The notes: generated by a model not told the origin, from the letters alone. A stretch of DNA of 64,000 bases from Pelistega ratti (GCF_009833965.1 NZ_CP047165.1:682001-746000); one strand, 5' to 3'; counted from the stretch's first letter, positions 1 through 10,781 are shown. Made by a program: numbers and translations.

Positions 1-308
1 ATAATGATTAATACGATAAAAGAATCTACCCTATTTAAATCTAATAAAATTAATAATGCCGCACAGACCATTAATTTATCAGCAACGGGATCTAAAAAAG
101 CACCAAATGATGTCGTTTGATTCCACCGCCGAGCTAACCAACCATCAAACCAATCTGTTAATGCGGCTAAAACAAAGGCTAAAGCACCTATTAAATCACG
201 AAAATAAACGCCCATCCATTCTGTTGGTAAATAATATAATGCAACCACTAAAGGAATCATTGCAATACGTGTCCATGTCAGAATAATGGGTATATTTAAA
301 TTTTTCAT
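1..308 (-). CDS. pgsA: CDP-diacylglycerol--glycerol-3-phosphate 3-phosphatidyltransferase, N-terminal part
   Basis: This is the first committed enzyme of phosphatidylglycerol synthesis, an inner-membrane protein that joins CDP-diacylglycerol and glycerol-3-phosphate. The visible 102 residues begin [15 protein letters not shown] and carry the CDP-alcohol phosphotransferase signature D-x2-D-G-x2-A-R-x8-G-x3-D-x3-D, seen as [10 protein letters not shown] followed by [10 protein letters not shown]. The hydrophobic first helix is also visible. The gene runs off the left edge, so the C-terminal membrane helices are not seen. It is the last visible gene of the minus-strand run orn-acpS-nagZ-uvrC-pgsA and starts 46 nt after the uvrC stop. 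The uvrC-pgsA neighbourhood is common in proteobacteria. Confidence 0.93.
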   Translation of the reverse strand, partial: MKNLNIPIILTWTRIAMIPLVVALYYLPTEWMGVYFRDLIGALAFVLAALTDWFDGWLARRWNQTTSFGAFLDPVADKLMVCAALLILLDLNRVDSFIVLII

Positions 309-354
309 CTCACGCTTTTCTCATTTCGTTAACATCTTTTCTACTATGCTACCA

Positions 355-2178
355 CTAACGCAAAGCTTCGTATATTTTTTCCGCTAATTGTTGCGAAATA
401 CCATCAACTGAACGAAGATCTTCAATACTGGCATTAACCACACCAGAGAAACCTCCAAATCTTGCTAATAATTTTTGTCGGCGTTTAGCACCAACACCTT
501 CAATCTCTTCCAGCCGAGAAATATTACGCTGTTTTGCTCGTTTTGCTCGCATTCCTGTAATAGCAAAACGGTGTGCCTCATCACGTATCTGTGCTATCAG
601 CATCAAGGCAGGTGAACCAACACCTAGAGATAGAGGTTCTCTTTCATCGGTAAACACTAAGGTCTCTAAACCTACTTTACGCCCCTCTCCTTTAGCAACA
701 CCAATAATTTTACTCGTATCTAATCCATATTCTTCAAAGACTTGGCGAGCCATTTCTATCTGCCCTTTTCCACCATCAATCAATACAATATCAGGCATTT
801 GATGACTATCTTCATTTACTTTAGCATAACGGCGTTGTAGTGCTTGTTTCATTGCCGCATAATCATCACCTGGTGTAATACCCGTAATATTAAACCGCCG
901 ATAACGTGATGATTGCATATCATGGTGCTGATACACAACGCAAGAGGCTTGTGTTGCCTCACCCGCACTATGGCTAATATCAAAGCATTCTATCCATAAT
1001 TGACTTAAACTCTCTGGGTCTTGAGGTAACCCCAATAATTGAGCTAAATCTAGTGTTCGGGCTTCTTTCACGGTTGATTCTGATAAAACTCTTCCTAAAG
1101 CTAAATATGCATTTTTCTGGGCTAATTCTAACCATACTTTCTGGGTATCATTTAAGCGTTGCAATACTCTCACTTTACGAGATTGTTGCTCCATAAGTAA
1201 AATCAATAATTCCTTATCAGGCAAAGGATGTGACAATATTAACTGTGCGGGTAGCTGATTATCCAAATAATGCGAAGCAATAAAGGCACTCAATACCTCA
1301 CTTTCTGTATCACCATTCACTTGGGTTGGAAAAACCGCTTTATCCCCTAAATGTCGCCCCCCTCTTACCATTGCTAAATTAATACAACATTTGCCCGATT
1401 GAAAAACAACGGCAATAATATCCACATCAACTTGTGCGCTAAGTTCCATCGATTGGTTATGCATCACTGTTGCTAAGGACTGCATTTGGTCTCGATAGAT
1501 AGCCGCTTGCTCAAACTGTAGGTTTTCAGAGGCATTGAGCATTTTAGTTTCGATATTTTTAATAACATCTGTTGCCTGACCATCTAAAAATTTTAGCGCA
1601 TTTTGTGTATCCACCTGATAATCTTCTGCTGAAATTAAGCCTACACAGGGAGCAGTACAACGGTTAATCTGATATAACAAGCAAGGTCGTGAGCGATTAT
1701 TAAAAACCGTATCTTCACACGTTCTTAATCGAAAGACTTTTTGAAGAATTTGAATCGAGTCTCTTACCGCATAAGCGTTAGGAAAAGGGCCAAAAAAACG
1801 CCCTGGCTTATTTGTTGATCCACGGTAGTAAGCTAATCTAGGAAACTCATGGTGACTAAACATTAAATAGGGATACGACTTATCATCCCTAAACAAAATA
1901 TTATATTTAGGGTGTAAGGTTTTAATCAGATTATTTTCTAAAATAAGTGCTTCAGCTTCTGAACGCGTTACCGTCACTTCTGTTCGTACTGTTCTTGCGA
2001 TCATATGTGCAATACGAGGGCTAGAAGCCGTTTTTTGGAAATAGGAAGAGACGCGTTTTTTTAAATCTCTTGCCTTACCTACATAAAGGACTTCTCCATC
2101 TTCAGCAATATGTCGATATACACCCGGTAAGTGGGGTAAATCATGCAGAAATGATTTGAGCTTGGAAGGATCTTGCAT
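355..2178 (-). CDS. uvrC: UvrABC excinuclease subunit C
   Basis: UvrC makes both incisions around bulky DNA lesions in nucleotide excision repair. An N-terminal GIY-YIG nuclease domain is visible (LPGVYRH then [11 protein letters not shown], about residues 18-42), followed by a UVR motif near residues 200-240. The RNase H-like second nuclease contains [13 protein letters not shown], and a C-terminal tandem helix-hairpin-helix contains [16 protein letters not shown] chose the ATG at 2178 because the protein then begins [11 protein letters not shown], as relatives do. An upstream ATG at 2208 would add ten residues. Either start overlaps the 3' end of nagZ, which implies translational coupling. 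Length (607 aa) is normal. Confidence 0.96.
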   Translation of the reverse strand: MQDPSKLKSFLHDLPHLPGVYRHIAEDGEVLYVGKARDLKKRVSSYFQKTASSPRIAHMIARTVRTEVTVTRSEAEALILENNLIKTLHPKYNILFRDDKSYPYLMFSHHEFPRLAYYRGSTNKPGRFFGPFPNAYAVRDSIQILQKVFRLRTCEDTVFNNRSRPCLLYQINRCTAPCVGLISAEDYQVDTQNALKFLDGQATDVIKNIETKMLNASENLQFEQAAIYRDQMQSLATVMHNQSMELSAQVDVDIIAVVFQSGKCCINLAMVRGGRHLGDKAVFPTQVNGDTESEVLSAFIASHYLDNQLPAQLILSHPLPDKELLILLMEQQSRKVRVLQRLNDTQKVWLELAQKNAYLALGRVLSESTVKEARTLDLAQLLGLPQDPESLSQLWIECFDISHSAGEATQASCVVYQHHDMQSSRYRRFNITGITPGDDYAAMKQALQRRYAKVNEDSHQMPDIVLIDGGKGQIEMARQVFEEYGLDTSKIIGVAKGEGRKVGLETLVFTDEREPLSLGVGSPALMLIAQIRDEAHRFAITGMRAKRAKQRNISRLEEIEGVGAKRRQKLLARFGGFSGVVNASIEDLRSVDGISQQLAEKIYEALR

Positions 2179-3184
2179 CTTGATAACGTTGATGGTGTTG
2201 TAGCTCATTCCATGTCATAAACGCTTTTTCAGGTAATAAGCGTTTAAGTCGTATAGAAAGCATTGGATTAGCAATAGGTTCTAAAGATGATAATAACTGA
2301 TCAGCCAAATCAGGGCGATTACAGACAAGTACCATATCACAACCTGCTGTTAAAGCAGCTGTCGCTCGTTTGGTAATATCACCTGCAACACTTGCCCCTT
2401 CCATCGTTAAATCATCTGAAAAAATCAATCCCTGATAGTTTAAGCGTTGTCGAAGAATGGTTTGTAACCACACAGATGAAAAGCCTGCATTTTTTTGATC
2501 AACTTTAGGATAAATCACATGGGCGGGCATCACCGCAGGTAACACCATATCACTCAACCATTCATAGGGAATTGCATCTTCCGTTAAAATACTATCTAAA
2601 TCTCGATTATCCACTGGAATAGCAATATGTGAATCAGCATCTACAAACCCATGCCCCGGGAAGTGCTTACCACAAGCCGCCATACCAGCTAATGATAACC
2701 CTTGAATAAAAGCTCTGGCTAACATAGTAACCACTTTAGGATCTCGGTGAAATGAACGAGAACCAATCACGGTGCTTACCCCATAGTCTAAATCCAATAC
2801 AGGGGCAAACGTAAAATCAACTCCACACGCTCTTAATTCAGATGCTAACACATAGGCAATTTCTGTTGCTGCTCTCATCGCCTTTAAGGGGTCTTTATCC
2901 CAATATTCCCCTACTGTTTGCATAGCAGGTAGATGTGTAAAACCTTCTGTCTTAAATCGCTGAACCCGCCCTCCTTCATGATCAACAGCAATTAATAAGG
3001 GGGCTTTTCTTGCCTGACGAATTTGCTGTGTTAATGCATATAATTGAGTAGGATTTTCATAATTTCGAGAAAAAAGGATTACCCCTCCGACTAAAGGATG
3101 TTGTAATCGTTCATATTCTACTTGATTAAGACGAGTGCCCTCTACATCGACAATAACAGGCCCCGGTTGTAAGACTGCTTCCAT
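2141..3184 (-). CDS. nagZ: Beta-N-acetylhexosaminidase (GH3)
   Basis: NagZ is a cytoplasmic glycosidase that removes GlcNAc from 1,6-anhydro-muropeptides during cell-wall recycling. The GH3 active-site loop [14 protein letters not shown] is visible near residue 170, and the nucleophile segment [10 protein letters not shown] near residue 250. The length of 347 aa is typical. A Shine-Dalgarno AAGGA precedes the ATG. The gene sits between acpS and uvrC and overlaps the uvrC start. It stops with TGA, which shows that TGA is an ordinary stop codon in this genome. Confidence 0.95.
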   Translation of the reverse strand: MEAVLQPGPVIVDVEGTRLNQVEYERLQHPLVGGVILFSRNYENPTQLYALTQQIRQARKAPLLIAVDHEGGRVQRFKTEGFTHLPAMQTVGEYWDKDPLKAMRAATEIAYVLASELRACGVDFTFAPVLDLDYGVSTVIGSRSFHRDPKVVTMLARAFIQGLSLAGMAACGKHFPGHGFVDADSHIAIPVDNRDLDSILTEDAIPYEWLSDMVLPAVMPAHVIYPKVDQKNAGFSSVWLQTILRQRLNYQGLIFSDDLTMEGASVAGDITKRATAALTAGCDMVLVCNRPDLADQLLSSLEPIANPMLSIRLKRLLPEKAFMTWNELQHHQRYQDARSFQAQIISA

Positions 3185-3219
3185 TGCTTAATTTCCTTTA
3201 AGCTCATATTCCAAATAAT

Positions 3220-3666
3220 CTACGTTTTTACTAAGGGTTTCTTTTCAATAATCACAAATGCCATGACCATGTCTGATTCATCGGTTAAAGATACATGAGC
3301 CATTCCAAATCGTTCTTCATACCATGATTTTAACGGTTCAGATAAAACGACAATCGGTTTACCACTCGGTGCGTTGAGGACTTGCATACCCGCCCAGTAC
3401 ATGGGCATATGCATACCCAGACCGATCGCTTTAGAAAACGCTTCTTTTGCTGCAAATCGTGTTGCTAAAAATAGTACCCCTCTTTTAGGGTCTCGCGCTG
3501 CTCGAGCATGGTATTTTTGTTGCTCTTCTCTACCTAATATACGTTGGATAAACCGATCACCAAAACGAGATAAGACTCTTTCAATTCGGTGAACATACAA
3601 AATATCTGTTCCTATGCCCCCAATAGTATTATTTCCTTGTAAGACAGACAAATCTGATGGTGTCAT
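3220..3666 (-). CDS. acpS: Holo-[acyl-carrier-protein] synthase
   Basis: AcpS transfers 4'-phosphopantetheine from CoA to the serine of acyl carrier protein, activating fatty-acid synthesis. The family signature GIGTDI near residue 18 supplies a magnesium-binding Asp, and [12 protein letters not shown] near residue 75 supplies the conserved Glu and Lys. At 148 aa it is slightly longer than the roughly 126-aa E. coli enzyme because of an N-terminal extension ([12 protein letters not shown]). It lies 18 nt after orn and 36 nt before nagZ, so co-transcription is likely. Confidence 0.94.
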   Translation of the reverse strand: MTPSDLSVLQGNNTIGGIGTDILYVHRIERVLSRFGDRFIQRILGREEQQKYHARAARDPKRGVLFLATRFAAKEAFSKAIGLGMHMPMYWAGMQVLNAPSGKPIVVLSEPLKSWYEERFGMAHVSLTDESDMVMAFVIIEKKPLVKT

Positions 3667-3684
3667 ATACTATCCCTTAAAATA

Positions 3685-4230
3685 TTATAGTTTAAGAAAA
3701 TGCTCTCGATAATATTTTAACTCTTCAATAGACTCCCGAATATCCGCTAACGCCTCATGCTTACTTTGCTTTTCAAACCCTTTATATACTTCAGGTTTCC
3801 AGCGTTTTGCTAATTCTTTAAACGTACTAACATCAATTGTACGATAATGGAAATAGGCTTCTAATTTGGGCATATATTTAAACATAAACCGCCTATCTTG
3901 ACTCACTGTATTTCCACATAAAGGAGAAGTATTTTCAGGTACATATTGTTTTAAAAAGGCAATAAGCTGCTCTTCCGCTTGTGCCTCTGTTAATGTTGAT
4001 GTCTTCACTTTATCAATTAAACCTGATCGCCCATGCGTACCTTTATTCCATTTATCCATATTATCTAAGATACTATCTTCTTGATGAATCACTAATACAG
4101 GTGCTTCAGCAACAATGTTTAAATCAGACTCAGTAACAATTAAAGCAACTTCTAATATTCTTTCTTTTTCTGGATCTAGCCCACTCATTTCCATATCTAG
4201 CCAGACTAAACGTTGAGAATTATTTGCCAT
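3685..4230 (-). CDS. orn: Oligoribonuclease
   Basis: Orn degrades 2-5 nt RNA and pGpG to mononucleotides. It is a DEDDh exonuclease: the first acidic pair lies in [10 protein letters not shown] near residue 10, and later acidic and His residues lie in the [13 protein letters not shown] segment. Length is 181 aa, as usual. The start is supported by a GAGGAA-like ribosome site. It is the first gene of the run orn-acpS-nagZ-uvrC-pgsA, and the 161-bp gap upstream, shared with the divergent M48 protease gene, should hold promoters for both. Confidence 0.95.
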   Translation of the reverse strand: MANNSQRLVWLDMEMSGLDPEKERILEVALIVTESDLNIVAEAPVLVIHQEDSILDNMDKWNKGTHGRSGLIDKVKTSTLTEAQAEEQLIAFLKQYVPENTSPLCGNTVSQDRRFMFKYMPKLEAYFHYRTIDVSTFKELAKRWKPEVYKGFEKQSKHEALADIRESIEELKYYREHFLKL

Positions 4231-4391
4231 TATGATGATTCCTCATTTCTTAATAGACAACATTGTACCGTAAATAGTAAGGAAAAGAGATAAGATATAA
4301 GCTAATTTTCGCTTTAAGACATTTTCTATGCCCTCTTTGTGTAAAATAAGCGTATGTTTTACCCTATACCCTTTATGGATAATACAAATAC

Positions 4392-5648
4392 ATGACCACT
4401 TTTACCCTTGTTTTTATTGTTTTTCTCATTGCACAAACAACAACACAGCTTTACTTATCAACTCGACAAATTCGCTCTGTTAGCCAACATAAAGAGGCTG
4501 TACCAGCAGAGTTTGCGCAAAAAATTAATCTACAAAGCCATCAACGTGCTGCACAATACACCATTGCCACCCAACGCTTGCATATGGTTAGTGTGTTGAT
4601 TAATGTTATTGTACTACTTGGTTTTACCTTATTCGGTGGATTAACCGCTTTAAATACTTGGTTGGCTAGCCATATCAGCTCTCCTGTTGCTTATCAAGTT
4701 TTATTAGTCTTAGCGGTAACTTTTATTAGTGCTTTAATTGATATTCCACTATCAATTTATAAAACTTTTGTGATTGAGCAATCCTTTGGTTTTAATCGTA
4801 TGTCAGTAGGGTTATTTATTAAAGACCTTATTAAAAGTACCTTAATTAGTACCCTTTTCATGGCAAGTTTACTCTATCTCTTATTTACCTTCCTTAAACA
4901 TTTCTTTACGCCTTATTGGTGGATTTGGGCATGGGCAGGGCTTTCAATAATGATGGTTTTATTAATGGCTATTGTACCCAAATTTATTATGCCTTTATTT
5001 AATAAATTTACCCCTTTAGATGATCCTGTATTAAAAGAGCGTATCCAAGGGCTTGCTCAACGCGCCAATTTTGGCTTAAAAGAACTCTATGTGATGGATG
5101 GTTCTAAACGTTCTTCTCATGGTAATGCCTACTTTACAGGCTTTGGTAAAAATCGCCGTATCGTCTTTTTTGATACATTACTCAATAAATTGACTCCAGC
5201 AGAGGTTGAAGCTGTGCTAGCACATGAGCTAGGTCATTTTAAACATAAGCATGTGCTTAAACGAATTCTGCTGACGTTTGTAATGAGCTTCATCTTTTTT
5301 GCCCTCTTAGGCTATCTTATTAATCAACCTTGGTTTTTTGCAGGATTAGGTGTTTTCCATCATGTTACACAACCTATTTTTGGATTAGCGATTGTACTCT
5401 TTCTCCTTGTTCTACCCGTATTTATGTTTTTCTATACGCCTATTGGTAATTTACTCTCTCGTAAAGATGAATTTGAGGCAGATCAATATGCTGTACAGCA
5501 AACCAATGCAGAAGATTTAACCTCTGCCTTAGTCAAACTCTATGACGATAATGCCGCTACACTAACCCCTGATGCACTACATTCTGCTTTTTATGATAGC
5601 CATCCACCAGCCAGTATTCGTATTGCACATTTAAAAAAGGCAGCATAA
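4392..5648 (+). CDS. M48 family (Ste24-type) membrane metallopeptidase
   Basis: This is a multipass inner-membrane zinc protease of the CAAX-protease/Ste24 type. The zinc motif HELGH is visible near residues 277-281, and the third ligand Glu lies in DEFEADQYAV near residue 358. Several hydrophobic helices precede and follow the catalytic motif, and the N-terminal CAAX-peptidase-like domain is present. The 418-aa length fits the family found next to orn and rsgA in betaproteobacteria. It is followed after only 2 nt by rsgA, so the two genes form a unit. The physiological substrate is unknown; membrane-protein quality control is an inference. Confidence 0.9.
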   Translation: MTTFTLVFIVFLIAQTTTQLYLSTRQIRSVSQHKEAVPAEFAQKINLQSHQRAAQYTIATQRLHMVSVLINVIVLLGFTLFGGLTALNTWLASHISSPVAYQVLLVLAVTFISALIDIPLSIYKTFVIEQSFGFNRMSVGLFIKDLIKSTLISTLFMASLLYLLFTFLKHFFTPYWWIWAWAGLSIMMVLLMAIVPKFIMPLFNKFTPLDDPVLKERIQGLAQRANFGLKELYVMDGSKRSSHGNAYFTGFGKNRRIVFFDTLLNKLTPAEVEAVLAHELGHFKHKHVLKRILLTFVMSFIFFALLGYLINQPWFFAGLGVFHHVTQPIFGLAIVLFLLVLPVFMFFYTPIGNLLSRKDEFEADQYAVQQTNAEDLTSALVKLYDDNAATLTPDALHSAFYDSHPPASIRIAHLKKAA

Positions 5649-5650
5649 TA

Positions 5651-6538
5651 ATGCAAGGACGTGTTATTACCGCTTATGGACGACATTTCACGGTAAAACT
5701 TGAAGATGGTTCTACCCGTCAAAGTTTTACCAAAGGAAAAAAAACAGGTGTATGTGTTGGAGACTATGTACGTCTTGTTTTACAAGGACAGGAAGAGGCA
5801 CGCATTGAGGAAGTTCTGCCTCGCCAGAACCTTTTGTACCGATCAGATGAAATGCGTTCCAAACAATTTGCCGCTAATGTTGATTTATTATGCATTGTGG
5901 TTGCGGTACAGCCTACTTTCTCAGAAGATTTACTGAGTCGGGCTTTAGTGGGGGCATGGAGTGCCAATATCGAACCTATTATTCTTTTGAATAAAATAGA
6001 CTTGCAACAAGATTACCTCCATGCTAAAGCTCGTTTAGCTGTATTTGCCGATTTGGGTGTAAAAATCATTGAAATTAGTACATTACAAGCAAATGATTTA
6101 AAGCAAAAACTTATCCCCTTGCTCAGTCACAAAACAAGCCTATTACTGGGTCAAAGTGCCATGGGAAAATCCAGTATCTTAAATGTTTTAATCCCCTATG
6201 CACAGGCACATACACAAGAACATTCTATTGCTTTAGGTACAGGTAAACATACAACAACAACAACTTGTCTATATGAACTCCCTGAATATCAACTAAGTAT
6301 TATTGACTCTCCCGGTTTTCAAAGTTTTGGGCTAAAACACCTTAGCCTACAAGAAGTCATCCAAGGTTTTCCTGAGTTTTTACCATATATTGATTATTGT
6401 CGATTCTATAATTGTACTCATTTACATGAACCCGGCTGTGGGGTCTTACAAGCCATAGCAGAAAACCATATTTCTCCAAAACGTCATGAAATGTATGAGC
6501 GTATTTTAATGGAATGCACTGCACCAGAAAAATACTAA
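5651..6538 (+). CDS. rsgA: Small ribosomal subunit biogenesis GTPase RsgA
   Basis: RsgA is a circularly permuted GTPase that helps mature the 30S subunit. An N-terminal OB-fold precedes the permuted motif order: NKID near residue 114, the P-loop GQSAMGKS near residue 166, and DSPGF near residue 218. A C-terminal zinc-binding segment CRFYNCTHLHEPGC supplies the Cys/Cys/His/Cys ligands. The length of 295 aa is normal. It starts 2 nt after the M48 protease stop and appears translationally coupled. Confidence 0.96.
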   Translation: MQGRVITAYGRHFTVKLEDGSTRQSFTKGKKTGVCVGDYVRLVLQGQEEARIEEVLPRQNLLYRSDEMRSKQFAANVDLLCIVVAVQPTFSEDLLSRALVGAWSANIEPIILLNKIDLQQDYLHAKARLAVFADLGVKIIEISTLQANDLKQKLIPLLSHKTSLLLGQSAMGKSSILNVLIPYAQAHTQEHSIALGTGKHTTTTTCLYELPEYQLSIIDSPGFQSFGLKHLSLQEVIQGFPEFLPYIDYCRFYNCTHLHEPGCGVLQAIAENHISPKRHEMYERILMECTAPEKY

Positions 6539-6595
6539 ATATCCAAACTAGTTTTTTATAAAAGAAATAATTTATGTTCTCTACGAAAACAAGTA

Positions 6596-7180
6596 TTAAG
6601 TTTCTATTTTTTCAAAAATACGTCCTCGGGTAATATTCGTATATACAGCACTTAATACATCAAGTTGTTCATCAGGAATACTTAATATCCAACATACCCC
6701 ATTTTCTGTAAAATCTTCAGAGATAAGCTGCACACCTTCTTGCCATAAACGAGACTTTACCATAGCCATCTCTGAAAATGTTGCTGTACATCGAATTAAT
6801 GTTGTGGGAATTATTTTTTCTTTTTCTGCTTGATGTAAGCATTTAGCAGCTGTCCCTCCATAAGCCCTTACTAATCCCCCTGTTCCCAGTTTAATACCGC
6901 CAAAATAACGAATCACTAAAACAGCTACATTCACCAATTCTTGACCTTCTATCGCTTGTAAAATCGGACGTCCTGCAGTACCGCCCGGTTCTCCATCATC
7001 ATTAAACCGATAGCTTTGAGTTAGCTTAAATGCCCAACAATTATGTGTTGCATCTGCTTGATGATACGTTTGAAAAAAAGCCAATGCCTCTTCTGCACTT
7101 GTAATCGGTGTCGCATGGCAAATAAAGAGGCTTTTTTTAATCGTTTCTTCAAAAGAAGTGGCTGTTTTAAGTGTAAACAT
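6596..7180 (-). CDS. IMPACT/YigZ family protein
   Basis: This is a YigZ-type (UPF0029, IMPACT) protein of 194 aa. The family hallmark DGEPGGTAGRPIL is visible near residue 60. An N-terminal ribosomal-S5-like fold is followed by a smaller C-terminal ferredoxin-like domain, as in relatives. A role in translation regulation is proposed for the family but is not proved. The gene is convergent with rsgA and lies downstream of the ybiT-like gene's neighbourhood on the same strand. I see nothing unusual in it. Confidence 0.9.
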   Translation of the reverse strand: MFTLKTATSFEETIKKSLFICHATPITSAEEALAFFQTYHQADATHNCWAFKLTQSYRFNDDGEPGGTAGRPILQAIEGQELVNVAVLVIRYFGGIKLGTGGLVRAYGGTAAKCLHQAEKEKIIPTTLIRCTATFSEMAMVKSRLWQEGVQLISEDFTENGVCWILSIPDEQLDVLSAVYTNITRGRIFEKIET

Positions 7181-7192
7181 AATAAATAGCGA

Positions 7193-7230
7193 GATGGTAA
7201 ATATCTTTCTAAAAAAAATGATTTACCATC
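7193..7230 (-). repeat. Inverted repeat between ybiT-like and yigZ-like genes
   Basis: A perfect 10-bp inverted repeat (GATGGTAAAT at 7193-7202 and ATTTACCATC at 7221-7230) encloses an 18-nt loop just downstream of the ybiT-like stop. On the minus strand no clean U-run follows the stem, so it may be a weak terminator or an mRNA-stabilising hairpin. Confidence 0.4.
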
Positions 7231-7236
7231 TATATA

Positions 7237-8838
7237 TTAATTTTCAATACCACGAGAAGTTAAATATTCATCATAACTACCCATATAATCAATTAACTCC
7301 CCTGTAGGTAAAATTTCAATTACACGGTCAGCAAGCCCTGAAACAAACTCACGGTCATGAGAAACAAAAATTAATGTACCCTGATACTTTTCTAAGGCAA
7401 ATTGTAATGATTCAATAGACTCCATATCAAGGTGATTCGTTGGTTCATCCATTAATAATACATTATGACGACCTAGCATTAAGCGACCAAAATACATTCT
7501 GTTTTTTTCGCCACCTGATAGAACCTTAACATCTTTAACAATATCATCTGCTGAGAAAAGTAATCGCCCTAATACAGAACGAATTTGCTGATCTTCATCT
7601 CCTTCTTGACGGAAATTTGCCATCCAATCAAATACATTATTACCTTGTTCAAATGCATCTGAAACATCTTGAGGCATATAGCCAATATCCGCATTGTCAG
7701 ACCATTTCATTTCACCACTATCTGGTTGTAGATCCTGTGCAAATAACCGTAATAAAGTTGTTTTACCTACCCCATTTGCCCCAATAATTGCAATCTTTTG
7801 CCCTGCTTCTACCATTGCAGAAAAATCTTGAATAATGGGTCTATCATAGGCTTTTGATACTTTCTCTGCCGTTACTGCTAAACGATGCATCACTTTTTTC
7901 TGTTCAAAGCGAATAAAAGGATTCTGACGAGAAGACGGTTTGACTTCGACTTGTTCTGATTTGATACGGTCAATTTGTTTTAAGCGAGAAGTCGCTTGGC
8001 GTGATTTAGATTTATTAGCCGCAAATCGGCGTACAAAGTCTTGTAACTCTGCTACCCTTTCTTTTGCCTTAGCATTATCTGCAATTAATCGTTCTCTTGC
8101 CTGAGTTGATGCCAACATATAATCATCATAATTCCCCGGATAGATACGAATTTCACCATAATCCAAATCAGCCATATGTGTACAAACAGCATTTAAAAAG
8201 TGGCGATCATGGCTAATAATAATCATTGTACTTTGATAACTATTAATTACTCCCTCTAACCAACGAATCGTATTAATATCAAGGTTATTAGTTGGCTCAT
8301 CTAAGAGTAAAACATCTGGATTAGAAAATAAGGCTTGAGCTAATAGTACACGCAGTTTCCAACCAGGCGCAATTTCACGCATGGGTAATTGGTGTTGTTC
8401 AACGGGAATTTCTAAACCCAGTAATAATTCACCTGCTCTCGCTTCTGCCGTATAACCATCATATTCAGCAAATTTTGCTTCTAACTCTGCTGCTTGCATA
8501 TAGTCTTCATCTGTTGCATCAGGATTAGCATAAATAGCATCTCGTGCTGTCATGGCATCCCACATTTCTTGATGACCCATTAGCACTACATCTAAGACAC
8601 GAATATCTTCATAAGCAAACTGATCTTGGCGTAACTTACCTAAGCGTACGCCTGGGTCTAATGAAACATTACCAGATGTCGGTTCTAAATCACCCCCAAT
8701 AATTTTCATAAAAGTGGATTTACCCGAACCATTCGCTCCAATTAATCCGTAACGATTACCTCCCCCAAACTTTACACTCACATTTTCAAATAAAGGTTTA
8801 GGTCCAAATTGAATGGTCAAATTAGCCGTTGAAATCAC
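7237..8838 (-). CDS. ybiT: ABC-F ATPase, YbiT type
   Basis: This is a soluble ABC-F protein with two ATPase domains and no membrane segments; such proteins act on the ribosome. Walker A motifs are GANGSGKS near residue 35 and GANGVGKT near residue 355. The second signature is LSGGEKNRM, while the first is the atypical [13 protein letters not shown], usual for YbiT. Two DEPTN Walker B/H-loop neighbourhoods are visible, and the linker between domains is rich in charged residues. At 533 aa it matches E. coli YbiT (530 aa) better than EttA or Uup. Its exact translational role is not settled. Confidence 0.88.
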   Translation of the reverse strand: MISTANLTIQFGPKPLFENVSVKFGGGNRYGLIGANGSGKSTFMKIIGGDLEPTSGNVSLDPGVRLGKLRQDQFAYEDIRVLDVVLMGHQEMWDAMTARDAIYANPDATDEDYMQAAELEAKFAEYDGYTAEARAGELLLGLEIPVEQHQLPMREIAPGWKLRVLLAQALFSNPDVLLLDEPTNNLDINTIRWLEGVINSYQSTMIIISHDRHFLNAVCTHMADLDYGEIRIYPGNYDDYMLASTQARERLIADNAKAKERVAELQDFVRRFAANKSKSRQATSRLKQIDRIKSEQVEVKPSSRQNPFIRFEQKKVMHRLAVTAEKVSKAYDRPIIQDFSAMVEAGQKIAIIGANGVGKTTLLRLFAQDLQPDSGEMKWSDNADIGYMPQDVSDAFEQGNNVFDWMANFRQEGDEDQQIRSVLGRLLFSADDIVKDVKVLSGGEKNRMYFGRLMLGRHNVLLMDEPTNHLDMESIESLQFALEKYQGTLIFVSHDREFVSGLADRVIEILPTGELIDYMGSYDEYLTSRGIEN

Positions 8839-9096
8839 GCTACTATCCTATTAAAAAGCAATACTAAACCTCTCATTTTAACCTAGATTTTATGGCTTGT
8901 TCCACTTCTTTCTTATTTTATTTTTCCCTACTTAATAAAAATAACACGATAAAAATAATATACCCTTTTTATCACACTATTTAGGAAATCTAACGTATAT
9001 TAATTAGGCAATGATTACTCATCTAGTATTATTCCTATTGGAATCTGCATCAAGTTGTTTAAGATAAACAATTGCTTATAAAAAAATCTACAATAT
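8839..9096. other. Intergenic region upstream of the ybiT-like gene
   Basis: About 260 bp of AT-rich sequence without a credible ORF on either strand. It must contain the ybiT-like promoter on the minus strand. I cannot single out a convincing -35/-10 pair. Confidence 0.5.
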
Positions 9097-9126
9097 AAAA
9101 AAGCAGCCTTTTATAGACTGCTTTTT
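9097..9126 (-). terminator. Rho-independent terminator after ldcA
   Basis: An inverted repeat with arms AAAAGCAG and CTGCTTTT encloses an 11-nt loop, 20 nt downstream of the ldcA stop. T-runs lie on both sides, so it may act in both directions. It closes the zapE-trpS-tadA-ldcA transcript. Confidence 0.75.
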
Positions 9127-9145
9127 ACCATTGAGGAAGTTGATA

Positions 9146-10276
9146 TTATTTTTTGTTTTTTTTACTTGCTTTGGCTTCAGGTTTGCTTGGTGTTTCGTGT
9201 TTACCTTGGCATACTAAGCTACAGCCACAGTTAAGATAGACCCCCTGATTATCTGTATGAGTCTCTACGTCATGCTCATGCTTATCTATTACCAAATACG
9301 CCATACCATCTTCTGTTGCAATACCCACCTTTTTACCAATAGGCAAAGTAACACGCATTTCACCATGCCCATATGGTAAACCTGTAATAACAGGTATATT
9401 CACTTCGCTACGCAACCATCTAATCACTTCTGCCATATCATAACCATTATCAAATTTGGTTAATTTATAATCAGAAAACTCACCGAAGACAATCGCTTTT
9501 TGTTTACTTAAAATACCGGCATGAAGCAATTGTATCAACATACGTTCTACACGGTAAGGATGTTCATTGACATCTTCTAAGAAAAGAATACCTTTCTTAA
9601 TTTTGGGTAAATAAGGTGTCCCTATTAAAGAGCAGAGGACGGCTAAATTACCTCCCCATAAAATACCCTCTTCATCTACACTGTCTGCATCTTCCGCAAT
9701 AAAGCTAAGGATTTCAAGCTCCCCTCTCATTGCTTCAACAAAGATATCTGCAATCAGGTCATCTACCATATCAGCACCAAAATCACCCACTGCATTAGGG
9801 CCTGTAAAACTAGGCAAACCAGTTTTCGCTAATAAGGCAAGGTTAAAGGCCGTAAAATCGCTATACCCCACATAGACTTTTGGATTTTTTTCTAGTAATT
9901 TCCAATCAATATGATGCAAAATACGACTTAAACCGTATCCTCCTCTTGTCGCCATCACAATACTCGCATCATCTTTAGCTGCGCGTGAAAAAGCCTTTGC
10001 TCGCTCTTTATCTGTAGCAGCAAACCGCATATAACGACTATCTGCGGCTTTATCAATTCGTACATCAAATCCTAGTGTCGTTAGTTTATGTTCAGCAATA
10101 ACTAACCGTTCTGGTTCTATTAACGCCCCTGATGGTGAAATCAGATAGAGACCTAATGCATTTTCGTAAGGTTCTCGTGTAAAAGGCACATCATCTGCTT
10201 CATCAAATAAAATTTGTGCATCATTTACCAGTTGTTCTAACTGATTGCTATCTTGTCTCTTGGGATTTGAAACCAT
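9146..10276 (-). CDS. ldcA: LD-carboxypeptidase (peptidase S66 family)
   Basis: This S66-family serine peptidase is expected to remove the terminal D-Ala from murein tetrapeptides during recycling in the cytoplasm. The family segments TRGGYGLSRIL and YVGYSDFTAF are present, as are GEFSDYK and PYGHGEMR further on. Residues after about 340 form a Lys/Ser-rich tail (KPEAKASKKNKK), preceded by an odd Cys-containing stretch, NCGCSLVCQG, which is not usual in E. coli LdcA. I chose the ATG at 10276 because AGGA precedes it correctly; 376 aa results. It overlaps the tadA 3' end by 29 nt, so coupling is likely. Confidence 0.87.
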   Translation of the reverse strand: MVSNPKRQDSNQLEQLVNDAQILFDEADDVPFTREPYENALGLYLISPSGALIEPERLVIAEHKLTTLGFDVRIDKAADSRYMRFAATDKERAKAFSRAAKDDASIVMATRGGYGLSRILHHIDWKLLEKNPKVYVGYSDFTAFNLALLAKTGLPSFTGPNAVGDFGADMVDDLIADIFVEAMRGELEILSFIAEDADSVDEEGILWGGNLAVLCSLIGTPYLPKIKKGILFLEDVNEHPYRVERMLIQLLHAGILSKQKAIVFGEFSDYKLTKFDNGYDMAEVIRWLRSEVNIPVITGLPYGHGEMRVTLPIGKKVGIATEDGMAYLVIDKHEHDVETHTDNQGVYLNCGCSLVCQGKHETPSKPEAKASKKNKK

Positions 10277-10757
10277 TATTTTTCCTACGCTCTTTGAAAA
10301 AACGACGTAAAAGTTCAGCACTTTCTTGTTGTAAGATACCTGAACTGACATGGGTATGGTGATTTAATTGATGATTAGCATGTAAAGACACCGTACCTCC
10401 ACAAGCCCCCATTTTTGTATCAACTGCACCAAATATTACATGATTAATTCTAGCACACATCACTGCACCAAGGCACATTAAACACGGTTCTAAGGTAACA
10501 TAAAGCCGACAATGTGGAAGTCGGTAATTATTCAAATGCTGTGCTGCCATACGCAATGCTACTACCTCTGCATGAGCGGTAGGATCTTGATCAATAATTG
10601 TTCGATTATATCCTCGTCCAATAATATGACCATTTTTATCAACGATAACAGCACCCACAGGAACTTCACCTAAATTATAGGCAAGTTGTGCTTGTGCCAA
10701 AGCCTCTTGCATATAAGCAATATGCTGTAAACGGTTAGGGATAAATGTGGAGGGCAT
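10248..10757 (-). CDS. tadA: tRNA-specific adenosine deaminase
   Basis: TadA converts A34 to inosine in tRNA-Arg(ACG). The zinc deaminase motif HAEVVAL, with catalytic Glu, lies near residue 60 and PCLMCLGAVMCAR near residue 90. The ATG at 10757 is preceded by AGGAG at good spacing, giving 169 aa; an upstream ATG at 10781 directly abuts the trpS stop and has no ribosome site. The gene is sandwiched between trpS and ldcA in one operon. Confidence 0.93.
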   Translation of the reverse strand: MPSTFIPNRLQHIAYMQEALAQAQLAYNLGEVPVGAVIVDKNGHIIGRGYNRTIIDQDPTAHAEVVALRMAAQHLNNYRLPHCRLYVTLEPCLMCLGAVMCARINHVIFGAVDTKMGACGGTVSLHANHQLNHHTHVSSGILQQESAELLRRFFKERRKNNGFKSQETR

Positions 10758-10781
10758 TTTTATCACTCCTAATTTATACAC

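Noticed and set aside
56..286. Plus-strand 76-codon open frame at the left edge
   Set aside because: It lies antisense to pgsA, whose CDP-alcohol phosphotransferase motif is clear on the other strand.
4231..4391. Clear promoter pair between orn and the M48 protease gene
   Set aside because: AT-rich hexamers are present, but none has both a good -35 and a good -10 at normal spacing.
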